In this document: in pieces, positions 14,665-23,510 of the stretch | Layout: each line of letters opens with the position of its first letter | Numbering within the stretch: position 1 is the stretch's first letter | Source of the DNA: Sulfuricurvum sp. | GTDB lineage: Bacteria > Campylobacterota > Campylobacteria > Campylobacterales > Sulfurimonadaceae | Direction: 5' to 3' | Assembly (NCBI GenBank): GCA_030692765.1 | Contig: JAUYUB010000019.1 | Coordinates: 1 to 64,000, forward strand | Length of the DNA stretch: 64,000 nucleotides | The notes under the pieces: model-generated | The model's database searches: none | What the model saw: the letters and a program-made list of their open reading frames with translations, nothing else | Told to the model about the DNA's origin: nothing | Made by a program: the position numbers and the translations under genes

Positions 14665-15888
14665 ATGTTTGATGAAATACAGTTTGATCGTATCAAACGC
14701 CTCCCTAAATACGTCTTTGCTGAGGTTGGTGAACTTAAAATGGCTCGCAGACGTGCAGGTGCAGACGTTATAGACTTTAGTATGGGAAATCCTGACGGGG
14801 ATACACCTGAGCACATTCGTGAAAAACTGATTGAATCAGCGAAAAAAACAAGAGTTCACGGATATTCTGCATCTAAAGGTATCCCAAAATTGCGCGGGGC
14901 TATTTGTGATTGGTATAAGCGTCGTTATGATGTTGATCTTGACCCTGAGACAGAAGCTGTAGCAACAATGGGCTCCAAAGAGGGATATGCACATTTGGCT
15001 TACGCGATTACGAATCCAGGTGATGTCGTCGTTGTCCCTGATCCAACGTATCCAATCCATTCTTATGCCTTTATTCTCGCAGGTGGAAATGTTCAGAAAA
15101 TGGAGCTACCATTTGATGAAGATTATAAAGTAGATGAAAATCTCTTCTTTGAGCGTTTGGAGACTGCATTTCATATTTCATTTCCAAAGCCAAAATACGT
15201 CGTTGTGAATTTTCCGCATAACCCAACAACAGCAACGGTAACGCCGGAGTTTTATACCCGTATCGTTGAGATGGCAAAGAAAGAGCGTTTTTATATTATT
15301 AGCGATATTGCGTATGGTGATTTGACGTTTGATGGGTACAAGACACCGTCCATTATGTCGGTTCCTGGGGCAAAAGATGTGGCAGTTGAGAGTTTTACCC
15401 TTTCAAAAAGCTATAACATGGCAGGTTGGCGTGTTGGATTCTTTGTGGGAAATGCGAAGCTTATCGGTGCATTGCAAAAAATTAAAAGCTGGTTGGATTA
15501 TGGGATGTTTACCCCTATCCAGGTAGCTGCAACCATTGCGCTTCAAGGGGATCAAGCGTGTGTGCAAGAGATTACTGATAAATACGATCATCGACAAACC
15601 ATATTGCTCGAAGCATTTAATCGTGCAGGATGGCCGATGCGACGTAATCAAGCGTCGATGTTTGTTTGGGCTCGTATTCCAGAATGTGCGCGACATTTGG
15701 GAAGTTTGGAATTTTCAAAGCGTTTGCTTGTTGAAGCGAATGTCGCGGTCTCTCCAGGTATCGGATTTGGTGAGTACGGCGATGAATATGTTCGTATCGC
15801 TTTGATTGAAAATGACAAGCGTATCCGTCAAGCTGCTAAAAACATTAAAAACTTTTTACAGCAGTTTGAGTGTAAGGCTCACGAGTGA
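14665..15888 (+). CDS. Class I/II PLP-dependent aminotransferase
   Basis: A 407-residue fold-type I aminotransferase. The pyridoxal lysine lies in TLSKSYNMAGWRVGF (about residue 248), with the Asp-x-Ala-Tyr pair in IISDIAYGDL and the substrate carboxylate arginine near YVRIALIEN. The sequence is of the type annotated as LL-diaminopimelate or alanine aminotransferase (FSMGNPDGDTPEHI start, GYSASKGIPKLR). Because hom follows directly, an amino-acid biosynthetic role in the aspartate family is plausible, but the substrate is not fixed by sequence. Its stop overlaps the hom start (GTGA). Confidence 0.88.
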   Translation: MFDEIQFDRIKRLPKYVFAEVGELKMARRRAGADVIDFSMGNPDGDTPEHIREKLIESAKKTRVHGYSASKGIPKLRGAICDWYKRRYDVDLDPETEAVATMGSKEGYAHLAYAITNPGDVVVVPDPTYPIHSYAFILAGGNVQKMELPFDEDYKVDENLFFERLETAFHISFPKPKYVVVNFPHNPTTATVTPEFYTRIVEMAKKERFYIISDIAYGDLTFDGYKTPSIMSVPGAKDVAVESFTLSKSYNMAGWRVGFFVGNAKLIGALQKIKSWLDYGMFTPIQVAATIALQGDQACVQEITDKYDHRQTILLEAFNRAGWPMRRNQASMFVWARIPECARHLGSLEFSKRLLVEANVAVSPGIGFGEYGDEYVRIALIENDKRIRQAAKNIKNFLQQFECKAHE

Positions 15889-17144
15889 TTCGTGTCGGTG
15901 TTATCGGTGTCGGAACAGTTGGACGTTCTGTTGTTAAAATCCTAGAAGAAAATGCTGCGATCATTACTGCTCGTGCAGGAGATGCTATTTGCGTAAAACG
16001 TGGTGTCGTCCGCAATTTGGAAAAAGTACGAGATCTCAAAATTGAGCTTTCTCAAAATCCAGATGACATTATTAATGACCCTGAAATTGATATCGTTGTT
16101 GAATTAATGGGTGGAGTTGAAGAACCTTTTCGCATTCTTAAATCAGCACTGGCAAGCGGAAAATCAGTCGTAACGGCTAACAAAGCACTTTTAGCGTATC
16201 ACCGGTATGAGCTTCAAGAGATCGCGGGAGATATCCCTTTTGAGTTTGAAGCAAGTGTCGCAGGGGGGATTCCGATTATTAGTGCATTGCGTGAGGGTTT
16301 ATCAGCCAATCATATTCTTTCTATTATGGGTATTATGAACGGTACGTGTAACTACATGTTGACCAAGATGATGAATGAAGGTATCGATTTTGATTCTATC
16401 TTGGCGGAAGCACAACGTCTTGGGTATGCTGAGGCTGATCCCACTTTTGATATTGGCGGTTTTGATGCAGCGCATAAATTGCTTATTCTTGCTTCCATTG
16501 CTTATGGAATAGATGCCAAACCCGAAGAGATTTTGATCGAGGGGATTGAAGGGGTAACCCAAGCAGACATCGCTTTTGCCAAAGAGTTCGGCTATACGAT
16601 CAAATTGTTAGGGATTGCAAAACGTGACGGGACAGAAGTAGAACTGCGAGTACATGCGGCATTGGTCAAGCAAGATGCCATGATCGGTAAGATTGATGGC
16701 GTAATGAACGGTATCAGCGTTGTCGGCGATCGTGTAGGAGAAACACTTTATTATGGACCGGGTGCGGGCGGTGATGCAACTGCCAGCGCAGTAGTAGCCA
16801 ATATCATTGACATTGTCCGTTCAGGAAAGCGTTCCCCAATGCTTGGGTTCAATCATCCTTTGGAAGAAGGCTTGACGCTCAAAAATCCAGGTGACATACG
16901 TTCCAAGTATTATTTGCGCCTTCGCATCAGTGATAAGCCGGGTATGCTGGCACAGATAACGCAGCTGTTTGCAGATCACAGTATTTCCGTGGAAGCGATG
17001 CTGCAGCGTCCTTATGAAGAGCAATGCGCTCATTTGTTATTCTCAACACATGAAGCTCTAGAAAGTGATGTGTCTGCAATGATAAAAAATCTTGAATTGC
17101 TTGAAGCGGTTTTAGAAAAACCGTTTATGATACGCATGATTTAG
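15885..17144 (+). CDS. hom: Homoserine dehydrogenase
   Basis: Hom reduces aspartate semialdehyde to homoserine for threonine and methionine. A Rossmann motif GVIGVGTVGRSV is at residues 5-16. The signature AEADPTFDIGGFDAAHKL (about 185-202) includes the catalytic aspartate and lysine region, and a C-terminal ACT domain (about 345-419: YLRLRISDKPGMLAQITQLF) suggests feedback control by threonine. The GTG start at 15885 overlaps the upstream stop. Length 419 fits monofunctional homoserine dehydrogenases. Confidence 0.95.
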   Translation: MIRVGVIGVGTVGRSVVKILEENAAIITARAGDAICVKRGVVRNLEKVRDLKIELSQNPDDIINDPEIDIVVELMGGVEEPFRILKSALASGKSVVTANKALLAYHRYELQEIAGDIPFEFEASVAGGIPIISALREGLSANHILSIMGIMNGTCNYMLTKMMNEGIDFDSILAEAQRLGYAEADPTFDIGGFDAAHKLLILASIAYGIDAKPEEILIEGIEGVTQADIAFAKEFGYTIKLLGIAKRDGTEVELRVHAALVKQDAMIGKIDGVMNGISVVGDRVGETLYYGPGAGGDATASAVVANIIDIVRSGKRSPMLGFNHPLEEGLTLKNPGDIRSKYYLRLRISDKPGMLAQITQLFADHSISVEAMLQRPYEEQCAHLLFSTHEALESDVSAMIKNLELLEAVLEKPFMIRMI

Positions 17145-17218
17145 TTTTAAAATTTGTCTCTTAGGAGGCAAGTATCTTCTCTTCTTTCAACTTAATAAAA
17201 CTTTAACTTAATCTTATG

Positions 17219-17224
17219 TAAAAT
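17219..17224 (+). promoter_or_regulatory. Putative -10 box of the alpha operon
   Basis: TAAAAT within TTATGTAAAATACGCG. The implied transcription start near 17231 is a few bases before a folded leader. No strong -35 box. Confidence 0.5.
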
Positions 17225-17234
17225 ACGCGTCCAC

Positions 17235-17352
17235 TTTGCCCTCTCAGACAAGCGTGATTGAATGTTTGTAACTGCTTTCAAAAGTAGTAACAAGTATTGG
17301 TATACGTTCGCGTGTACCTAAGAGAGGTCAAAGAAGCTATATAACGGAGCTT
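17235..17352 (+). promoter_or_regulatory. Structured leader RNA of the alpha ribosomal operon
   Basis: A closing stem pairs 17235-17245 with 17322-17332 (10 pairs, one mismatch). Inside it are two hairpins: 17266-17278 with 17281-17293 (a TTGTAAC arm, one mismatch), and GGTATACG 17299-17306 with CGTGTACC 17311-17318 around a TTCG loop. A third hairpin, AAGCT 17334-17338 with AGCTT 17348-17352, overlaps the GGAG ribosome site of rpmJ (17346-17349). This is the layout of a translation-control element; the ligand (perhaps S4, S13 or L36) is inference. Confidence 0.6.
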
Positions 17353-17356
17353 ACCG

Positions 17357-17470
17357 ATGAAAGTACGTTCTTCAGTGAAGAAAATGTGCGACGATTGTAA
17401 AATCATCAAGCGCAAAGGGGTGGTTCGCGTAATATGCAAAACCCCTAAACATAAACAAAGACAAGGATAA
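17357..17470 (+). CDS. rpmJ: 50S ribosomal protein L36
   Basis: A 37-residue protein, [20 protein letters not shown]... with the zinc-binding Cys11 and Cys14 and a later Cys27 and His32, the standard zinc form of L36. It opens the alpha operon two bases before rpsM. In most relatives infA precedes rpmJ; here no infA is present, and hom lies upstream. GGAG (17346-17349) is seven bases before the ATG. Confidence 0.96.
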   Translation: MKVRSSVKKMCDDCKIIKRKGVVRVICKTPKHKQRQG

Positions 17471-17472
17471 GC

Positions 17473-17841
17473 ATGGCACGTATCGCCGGTGTGGACTTAC
17501 CTAAGAAAAAACGTCTAGAGTACGCATTAACTTATATCTATGGTATTGGTTTGCATACATCTCGTAAAATTTTGGATGCTACAGGTCTCGATTACAACAA
17601 GCGTGTATTCGAATTGACTGAAGATGACGCAGCTACAATCGCGAAAGAAATTCGCGCGAGTGCCGTTGTTGAAGGTGACCTTCGTAAGCAAGTTGCTATG
17701 GATATCAAAGCGTTGATGGATCTCGGTTCTTACCGTGGTCTTCGTCACCGTAAGGGTCTCCCATGCCGTGGTCAAAAAACCAAAACCAATGCACGTACAC
17801 GCAAAGGTAAGAAGAAAACTGTCGGTTCAGTCACAAGATAA
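17473..17841 (+). CDS. rpsM: 30S ribosomal protein S13
   Basis: A 122-residue protein with the S13 start [26 protein letters not shown] and the conserved tail [28 protein letters not shown]13 sits on the 30S head and contacts the P-site tRNA and the 50S subunit. It follows rpmJ by two bases and precedes rpsK. Confidence 0.98.
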   Translation: MARIAGVDLPKKKRLEYALTYIYGIGLHTSRKILDATGLDYNKRVFELTEDDAATIAKEIRASAVVEGDLRKQVAMDIKALMDLGSYRGLRHRKGLPCRGQKTKTNARTRKGKKKTVGSVTR

Positions 17842-17852
17842 GGGATTAGAGT

Positions 17853-18245
17853 ATGGCAAAAAGAAAAGCAACTCGTAAAAAAGTCGTCAAAAAGAATATT
17901 GCAAGAGGTATAGTACATATCCTTGCAACATTCAATAACACTCTTGTAACAGTAACAGATGAGATGGGTAATATGATCGCATGGAGCTCAGCCGGTGCGC
18001 TTGGTTTCAAAGGTTCAAAAAAATCTACTCCATTTGCTGCTCAACAAGCAGTAGAATCGGCTTTAGAAAAAGCAATGGTCCACGGAATTAAAGAAGTGGG
18101 AATTAAAGTTCAAGGACCAGGTTCTGGTCGTGAAACTGCAGTTAAAAGTGTTGGTGCTATTGAGGGACTACGTATTTCGTTTATGAAAGACGTTACTCCA
18201 TTGCCACACAATGGATGTCGTGCGCCTAAGCGCCGACGCGTCTAA
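17853..18245 (+). CDS. rpsK: 30S ribosomal protein S11
   Basis: A 130-residue protein with a basic N-terminus and the S11 core ([22 protein letters not shown] ... [21 protein letters not shown]) ending with [16 protein letters not shown]11 forms part of the platform of the 30S subunit. The asparagine-glycine pair NG in the tail is the site that is isomerised to isoaspartate in some bacteria. It lies between rpsM and rpsD. Confidence 0.98.
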   Translation: MAKRKATRKKVVKKNIARGIVHILATFNNTLVTVTDEMGNMIAWSSAGALGFKGSKKSTPFAAQQAVESALEKAMVHGIKEVGIKVQGPGSGRETAVKSVGAIEGLRISFMKDVTPLPHNGCRAPKRRRV

Positions 18246-18256
18246 GGAGCGAAGCT

Positions 18257-18883
18257 ATGGCAAGATATAGAGGACCCGTAGAAAAAATCGAAAGAAGATT
18301 CGGTGTTAGCCTTGGTCTAAAAGGTGAGCGTCGTCTTGCAGGTAAAAGTGCACTTGACAAGCGTCCTTATGGACCAGGTCAGCATGGTCAACGTCGTACT
18401 AAAATTTCTGAATACGGTACACAGCTTCGTGAAAAACAAAAAGCGAAGTTCATGTACGGTTTGAGCGAAAAGCAAATGCATTCATTGTTTGATGAAGCAA
18501 AGCGTCGCCAAGGAAATACTGGTACAAACTTAGTATTACTTCTTGAGCAGCGTCTTGACAATGTTGTTTACCGTATGGGCTTTGCAACGACACGTCGTTT
18601 TGCTCGCCAATTGGTAAATCATGGTCATATCATGGTTGATGGTCATCGTGTTGATATTCCATCATACCGTGTTAAGCCTGGTCAAAAAATCGAAATTATT
18701 GAGCGTAGCAAAAAGAATAACCAAATTATTCGTGCAGGTGAGCTTACAAATCAAACCGGTCTTGCGGCATGGGTTGATATTGATCAAGCTAAATTATTTG
18801 GTATCTTTACACGTCTTCCAGAGCGTGAAGAGATTGTTATTCCTGTAGAAGAACGTCTAATCGTCGAGCTTTACTCGAAATAA
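18257..18883 (+). CDS. rpsD: 30S ribosomal protein S4
   Basis: A 208-residue protein: N-terminal domain ([19 protein letters not shown]) and the S4 RNA-binding domain at about 97-160 ([33 protein letters not shown]). S4 nucleates 30S assembly. In gamma-proteobacteria S4 represses its own alpha operon by binding the leader; here a different-looking leader (17235-17352) is present. The N-terminal zinc cysteines seen in some S4 proteins are absent. Confidence 0.98.
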   Translation: MARYRGPVEKIERRFGVSLGLKGERRLAGKSALDKRPYGPGQHGQRRTKISEYGTQLREKQKAKFMYGLSEKQMHSLFDEAKRRQGNTGTNLVLLLEQRLDNVVYRMGFATTRRFARQLVNHGHIMVDGHRVDIPSYRVKPGQKIEIIERSKKNNQIIRAGELTNQTGLAAWVDIDQAKLFGIFTRLPEREEIVIPVEERLIVELYSK

Positions 18884-18907
18884 TCACTAAATAAAAGGGC
18901 ACTCAGC

Positions 18908-19903
18908 ATGAAAAAAATTAAAACATCTCCGCTTCTTCCGAAAGAGTTTGTCGTTGAGCAAATTAGTCCGAATGAAGCGAACATTATTGCCTATCCTTTT
19001 GAAACAGGGTATGCGGTTTCAATTGCCCACCCAATCCGTCGCTTCTTATTGAGCAGCTCGGTTGGATATGCACCTATCGGAATTAAAATAGAGGGTGCTA
19101 AGCATGAGTTTGACTCTGTGCGCGGTATGCTTGAAGATATTTCTGATTTTATCATCAACTTAAAGGGTATTCGTTTCAAATTGAAGAATGGCCTTAAAGA
19201 AAAAGAGATCAATTATACTTTTGCAGGCCCTTGTGAAATTAATGGTAGTGATCTGGAAGATGATGATGTCGAAGTCGTTACTCCAAATGGATTTTTGGCA
19301 ACGTTAAATGAAGATGCAACTCTTAATTTTTCAATCAAAATCCATCAGGGGATCGGCTATACGCCAAGTGAAGACATTCGTGACATGTTGAGTGAGGGTT
19401 ATATCGCACTAGATGCGTATTTTACTCCTGTTCGTCGTGCAACGTATGCTATTGAAAATATCTTGGTTGAAGACAATCCAAACTTTGAAAAAGTGATTAT
19501 TAACATCGTAACGGATGGTCAGATTTCACCTGTGGATGCATTTAAAAATTCACTTGAAGTTATGTATGCTCAAATGGCCGTATTTAACAGTGAAGTGAGC
19601 ATTAAAACAGCAAACGCTGTAGTTGAAAGTTCAGATGAACATCCTGAACTTAAGCGTTTGGGTGCACGTATTGAAGAACTTGGGCTTAGTGCTCGCAGTT
19701 TTAACTGTCTAGACCGTTCAAATATCAAACATATTGGCGAAATCGTTATGATGAGTCAAAATGATTTGAAAGAAGTTAAAAACCTTGGTAAAAAATCGTT
19801 TGAAGAGATTTTAGAAAAAATCAATGAATTCGGTTATGCAGTAGGGCAAGATCTCGCAGATGATTTAATCACTGCAATCAAAAAGAAAATCGAAGCTGAA
19901 TAA
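18908..19903 (+). CDS. rpoA: RNA polymerase alpha subunit
   Basis: A 331-residue alpha subunit. The N-terminal domain (residues ~1-230) carries the dimerisation and beta/beta-prime contacts ([33 protein letters not shown]). The C-terminal domain (about 255-320) has [19 protein letters not shown] and [15 protein letters not shown], the DNA UP-element and activator contact surface. It lies between rpsD and rplQ as usual. The motif SVGYAPIG is a little different from the SSMPGCAV of E. coli. Confidence 0.98.
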   Translation: MKKIKTSPLLPKEFVVEQISPNEANIIAYPFETGYAVSIAHPIRRFLLSSSVGYAPIGIKIEGAKHEFDSVRGMLEDISDFIINLKGIRFKLKNGLKEKEINYTFAGPCEINGSDLEDDDVEVVTPNGFLATLNEDATLNFSIKIHQGIGYTPSEDIRDMLSEGYIALDAYFTPVRRATYAIENILVEDNPNFEKVIINIVTDGQISPVDAFKNSLEVMYAQMAVFNSEVSIKTANAVVESSDEHPELKRLGARIEELGLSARSFNCLDRSNIKHIGEIVMMSQNDLKEVKNLGKKSFEEILEKINEFGYAVGQDLADDLITAIKKKIEAE

Positions 19904-19928
19904 GCTTTAATATAATAGAGGAAGTATC

Positions 19929-20279
19929 ATGAGACATCGTCACGGATACCGCAAATTAGGTCGAACAAGCTCACACCGTGCTGCTTTGTTGAAAAACCTT
20001 AGCATTGCGTTGATTGAACACGGCAAAATCGAAACTACGTTGATTAAAGCAAAAGAAGTTCGTTCATTTGCTGAAAAATTAATTACTACTGCACGTGTAG
20101 GTGATGCGAATGCTCACCGTGCTATTTTTGCAGCTCTTCAAAATAAAGAAGCAACTAAAAAACTTCTTAATGAAGTAGCTCCAAAATACACAGAACGTGA
20201 CGGTGGTTACACCCGTATCGTTAAAACTCGTATTCGTCGTGGAGACGCTACAGTTATGGCATACATTGAACTCGTTTAA
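19929..20279 (+). CDS. rplQ: 50S ribosomal protein L17
   Basis: A 116-residue protein beginning [24 protein letters not shown], with [18 protein letters not shown] and the tail [23 protein letters not shown]17 lies at the peptide exit of the 50S subunit. It ends the alpha operon. Its stop codon is inside the loop of the terminator hairpin at 20265-20289. Confidence 0.98.
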   Translation: MRHRHGYRKLGRTSSHRAALLKNLSIALIEHGKIETTLIKAKEVRSFAEKLITTARVGDANAHRAIFAALQNKEATKKLLNEVAPKYTERDGGYTRIVKTRIRRGDATVMAYIELV

Positions 20280-20303
20280 CGAGTTCAATACCTTCTTCTT
20301 TTC
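20265..20303 (+). terminator. Terminator overlapping the rplQ stop codon
   Basis: A perfect 10-bp stem (ATTGAACTCG 20265-20274 with CGAGTTCAAT 20280-20289) has the loop TTTAA that contains the TAA stop, followed by a pyrimidine-rich stretch with T-runs. It would end the alpha operon. Confidence 0.7.
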
Positions 20304-20416
20304 CAATCTTCTTAAAAAAAACTTCGCTTAGAAATTATTGAGTTCCTATTAGTACATGTTTAGTACAATTGCTCTATATTGTCATATTCATTTCCCATAT
20401 ACAAGGTAATACACTT

Positions 20417-20692
20417 ATGCTTCCATTTACAGATGAAGAGTTAATGCAACCAGTTCGTAACGTTATCGATAAAGTTCGCCCTAGTTTAGCACTTGATGGT
20501 GGAGATATCGCATTTTTGACTGTCAAAAATGGAACGGTTTATGTCCAGCTTCAAGGAGCATGTGTTGGCTGCGGAAGTAGCGGCAATACATTAAAATATG
20601 GAGTTGAGCGGCAGCTTCGCATGGATATTCATCCAGAAATTACAGTAATTAATGTACCGCATGGGATGGAAAATCAAATCGATACATTATAA
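20417..20692 (+). CDS. NifU C-terminal-domain Fe-S scaffold protein
   Basis: A 91-residue protein consisting of one NifU-like C-terminal (Nfu) domain. The Fe-S cluster cysteines are in GACVGCGSSGNTLKYG. Such proteins carry and deliver [4Fe-4S] clusters. The ATG at 20417 has AAGG ten bases upstream and gives the family N-terminus; the open frame begins further upstream without a good site. It precedes a TPR protein and murE, an order also known from Campylobacter and Helicobacter. Confidence 0.88.
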   Translation: MLPFTDEELMQPVRNVIDKVRPSLALDGGDIAFLTVKNGTVYVQLQGACVGCGSSGNTLKYGVERQLRMDIHPEITVINVPHGMENQIDTL

Positions 20693-20740
20693 TTTAGATA
20701 TTATGTCGATATAGATTTAATAAATTATTGGAGGGAAACC

Positions 20741-21334
20741 GTGAAATCAAATAAATTATCAAAAACCCTCATTCAGGCAAACAACTTTTTTCTTGCTGGT
20801 CAGTACGCGGATGCCATTCGTGAATATTCATTTGCACTGGAATTAAATCCTTTGTCTAAAGAAGCGTATAACGGAGCAATACTTGCTGACATGGCAATGG
20901 GCGGGGAGAATGGCGCTGAAGCACTTTTTGATTACTATACGATATTGAGAGGTGAGGATACTCAGCAGGCAGACACCATCATTTCCGAGATTTTAGAAAC
21001 GATGGATGGTACACTGGATCAGCTGGGATCACTTTTTGATGATAGTATGAAGCAACGTCTTGCGTATGAAGACGGTATTATGTACAATGAATTCAAAGAG
21101 CTTGTTGCAGATGAAAACGATTTTAACCGCATTTTTGAAAACATCATGTTTTCAACACGTGTCATCATCACTGAAAAAGAAGATTTTGTTGATTTTTTAG
21201 ATAACCTAATTGACCATGGCTATAAAGAGATGGCATTAGGGTATTTGGAAAATGCTTTAGGTATCTATCCAAATGACAAGCAATTGCGTAATTTGTTACG
21301 CAGATTGGCCAAAGGAAACACACTTGAAAATTGA
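20741..21334 (+). CDS. TPR-containing conserved hypothetical protein
   Basis: A 197-residue acidic protein with a tetratricopeptide-like helix pair near the N-terminus (residues ~8-42: IQANNFFLAGQYADAIREYSFALELNPLSKEAYNG) and a possible second at the C-terminus (MALGYLENALGIYPNDKQLRNLL). No catalytic motif is seen, so it is probably a protein-interaction factor. GTG start with GGAGGG five bases upstream. Its 3' end overlaps the murE start by 11 bases. Confidence 0.8.
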   Translation: MKSNKLSKTLIQANNFFLAGQYADAIREYSFALELNPLSKEAYNGAILADMAMGGENGAEALFDYYTILRGEDTQQADTIISEILETMDGTLDQLGSLFDDSMKQRLAYEDGIMYNEFKELVADENDFNRIFENIMFSTRVIITEKEDFVDFLDNLIDHGYKEMALGYLENALGIYPNDKQLRNLLRRLAKGNTLEN

Positions 21335-22619
21335 GCTTTCAGGTCAACCGTATCGCTATATATCCGAAAATTCTGCAGATTGTTCAAATGAATGTGCTTT
21401 TCTAATCACGAAACAAAATGAGAAATACAAAGAGGATGCAATCGGGCGAGGTGCACAGTGCATTGTAACGCCTGATGAGTGCTGGAAACTCTTTGGACTA
21501 GAGCGCATCAAGGTAATCGGCATAACGGGTACCAATGGGAAAACTACAACTGCAAGTGCTATTTATTCGATTCTTTTAGACTTGGATCATAAAGTAGCTA
21601 TGCAAGGGACACGCGGTTTCTTTATGAATGATACCATTGTTGAGGGAAAGACACTTACTACCCCTACAGTTATGAATACCTATCGACATATGGCACAAGC
21701 TATACAAGCAGGGTGTGAATATTTTGTCATGGAAGTAAGCTCTCATGCAATCGAGCAAGAGCGTATTGCCGGTATACAGTTTGCGTTGAAGATACTGACA
21801 AATATTACACAGGATCATCTTGATTATCATAATACAATCGAAGAGTATGTCCGTGTCAAGAACCTCTTTTTCCAAGATGAGAGTAAAAAGCTGATTAATA
21901 AAGATGAACCACGAGCAGAATTTAACTTTAAAAACGCATACAGCTACGGTGTTGAAAACCCTGCAACCTACAAGATTTTAGCTTATTCGCTCAATGATGG
22001 AATTAGTGGAGTATTGAAATATTTTGAAGAAATGGTCACTTTTGAAACATCATTGCATGGTTTTTTCAATCTCTATAACATCACTGCTGCGATGGCGGCA
22101 GTCCATTTGGTGAGTGGCGATACTTTTGAAAAAATTACGGAAGCGGTAGAAAATTTTGGTGGTGTAAGCGGACGGATGGAAGTAGTGAGTGAATCACCTC
22201 TTGTGATCGTTGATTTCGCACACACTCCTGATGGTATGCAGCAAGTGCTAAATGCGCTTAAAGAAAAAGAGGTGTTGGTCGTTTTTGGAGCAGGCGGAGA
22301 TCGTGATCGTTCTAAGCGTCCTATGATGGGTAAAGTGGCCGCATCTTTCGCAAAAAAAATATACGTCACAAGTGATAACCCACGTTTTGAAGATCCGGAT
22401 GCAATCATCGAAGACATCTTGGCAGGCATAGAAGATCAAAGTAAGGTTCATGTTGATGTAAATCGGCGTAATGCTATTGCACAAGCTCTTACTGATCGAG
22501 TGGATGATGAAGTTGTACTCATTTTAGGAAAAGGGGATGAAACGATGCAAATCATATACGATAAGGAATTCCCATTTGATGATCGTGTTGTTGCGAAAGA
22601 GATTTTAGCGCAACTTTAA
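21324..22619 (+). CDS. murE: UDP-MurNAc-L-Ala-D-Glu meso-DAP ligase MurE
   Basis: MurE adds the third residue to the peptidoglycan stem peptide. The ATP loop GITGTNGKTTT (about residues 64-74) and HDHLDYH-type motif (TQDHLDYHNTIEEY) are present, and DNPRFEDP (about residue 350) is the DNPR motif that marks the meso-diaminopimelate-adding form. The TTG at 21324 with AAAGGA (21311-21316) seven bases upstream gives the best N-terminus (431 residues, slightly short). It overlaps the TPR gene. Confidence 0.94.
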   Translation: MKIELSGQPYRYISENSADCSNECAFLITKQNEKYKEDAIGRGAQCIVTPDECWKLFGLERIKVIGITGTNGKTTTASAIYSILLDLDHKVAMQGTRGFFMNDTIVEGKTLTTPTVMNTYRHMAQAIQAGCEYFVMEVSSHAIEQERIAGIQFALKILTNITQDHLDYHNTIEEYVRVKNLFFQDESKKLINKDEPRAEFNFKNAYSYGVENPATYKILAYSLNDGISGVLKYFEEMVTFETSLHGFFNLYNITAAMAAVHLVSGDTFEKITEAVENFGGVSGRMEVVSESPLVIVDFAHTPDGMQQVLNALKEKEVLVVFGAGGDRDRSKRPMMGKVAASFAKKIYVTSDNPRFEDPDAIIEDILAGIEDQSKVHVDVNRRNAIAQALTDRVDDEVVLILGKGDETMQIIYDKEFPFDDRVVAKEILAQL

Positions 22620-22666
22620 ATATATACTAAATACAGGGAGCTTAAGTTCTCTCCATTTAATTTCGA

Positions 22667-22672
22667 TATAAT
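22667..22672 (+). promoter_or_regulatory. -10 box before the ferredoxin gene
   Basis: TATAAT in GATATAATTGCG, 53 bases before the ATG at 22725. Confidence 0.6.
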
Positions 22673-22724
22673 TGCGCCATTATTTTCAGGGGTGATATTC
22701 ACCTCTATTTTCAAGGAGTCTACG

Positions 22725-23099
22725 ATGGGTGTTCCACAACCAGCGTTCTATATTTTCAAATGTGAGCAAAGTGCACCTCCTGGGATGCCAAAACCAAGTT
22801 GTGTTACTCCAGAGAGTCAAGATCTTCTTCAGCACCTTATGATGACGTTGATGCAAAAAGGGATTATCGGTACAGTTCAGCCAATTAAAACATCGTGTTT
22901 AAATCGTTGTAGCTCGGGTCCAGTGATGCTTGTAGAGCCAGGACATGTTATGTATGCAGGATTAACAAAAGAAAAAATTACCGAAATTATTGATCGTCAT
23001 ATTATTGGCGGTGAAGTGGTACAAGAGTATGTGATTGCTGCTGAGCTTTGGGATGCACCGATTACTCCGGAAGCCATGATGAAGCAGATGGGGCGCTAA
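22725..23099 (+). CDS. Thioredoxin-like [2Fe-2S] ferredoxin
   Basis: A 124-residue protein with the pattern of the thioredoxin-fold 2Fe-2S ferredoxins (NuoE-like): Cys11 in IFKCEQSAPPGMPKPSC, then CLNRCSSGPVMLVEPG. It would carry electrons in the cytoplasm; no partner can be named. AAGGAG at 22712-22717 is seven bases before the ATG at 22725, so the twelve-residue longer reading is rejected. panD follows after three bases. Confidence 0.85.
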   Translation: MGVPQPAFYIFKCEQSAPPGMPKPSCVTPESQDLLQHLMMTLMQKGIIGTVQPIKTSCLNRCSSGPVMLVEPGHVMYAGLTKEKITEIIDRHIIGGEVVQEYVIAAELWDAPITPEAMMKQMGR

Positions 23100-23102
23100 A
23101 CC

Positions 23103-23468
23103 ATGTTAATGGAAATGTTATACAGCAAAATTCACCGCGCGACGGTGACGGATGCGAACCTAAACTATGTTGGATCTATCACCATCGATGAGGAGCTTAT
23201 GGAAGCTTCCAAGATGCGTGTTGGGCAAAAAGTTGAAATTTTAAATATTAATAATGGCGAGCGTTTTTCTACGTACGTTATTTTGGGTGAACGCGGTCAG
23301 CGTGATATTTGTCTCAACGGTGCTGCTGCTCGTAAGGTGCACAAAGGGGATAAAGTCATTATTGTTGCGTATGCGACATATAATGATGCAGAACTCGAAA
23401 CCTATAAGCCGACGGTTGTTCTTGTAGATGACAATAATGATATTACTGAGATAATCGAAAAGATATAA
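23103..23468 (+). CDS. panD: Aspartate 1-decarboxylase (pyruvoyl enzyme precursor)
   Basis: PanD makes beta-alanine for pantothenate. The pro-enzyme cleaves itself between Gly24 and Ser25 (NYVGSITID), and Ser25 becomes the pyruvoyl group; having this serine at position 25 confirms the start at 23103. Other conserved segments are [19 protein letters not shown] and LNGAAARKV. The length (121 residues) is normal. The product is condensed with pantoate by PanC, encoded at 50850. Confidence 0.97.
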   Translation: MLMEMLYSKIHRATVTDANLNYVGSITIDEELMEASKMRVGQKVEILNINNGERFSTYVILGERGQRDICLNGAAARKVHKGDKVIIVAYATYNDAELETYKPTVVLVDDNNDITEIIEKI

Positions 23469-23510
23469 GCCTCAATATGTTAAAATTCCGCTAAAACAAA
23501 GTGGGGAAGA

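Noticed and set aside
17235-17332. A tRNA-like or SRP RNA gene in the alpha-operon leader
   Set aside because: It has three arms but no CCA acceptor, T-loop or the conserved GGAAG core of SRP RNA, so a leader structure is the better reading.
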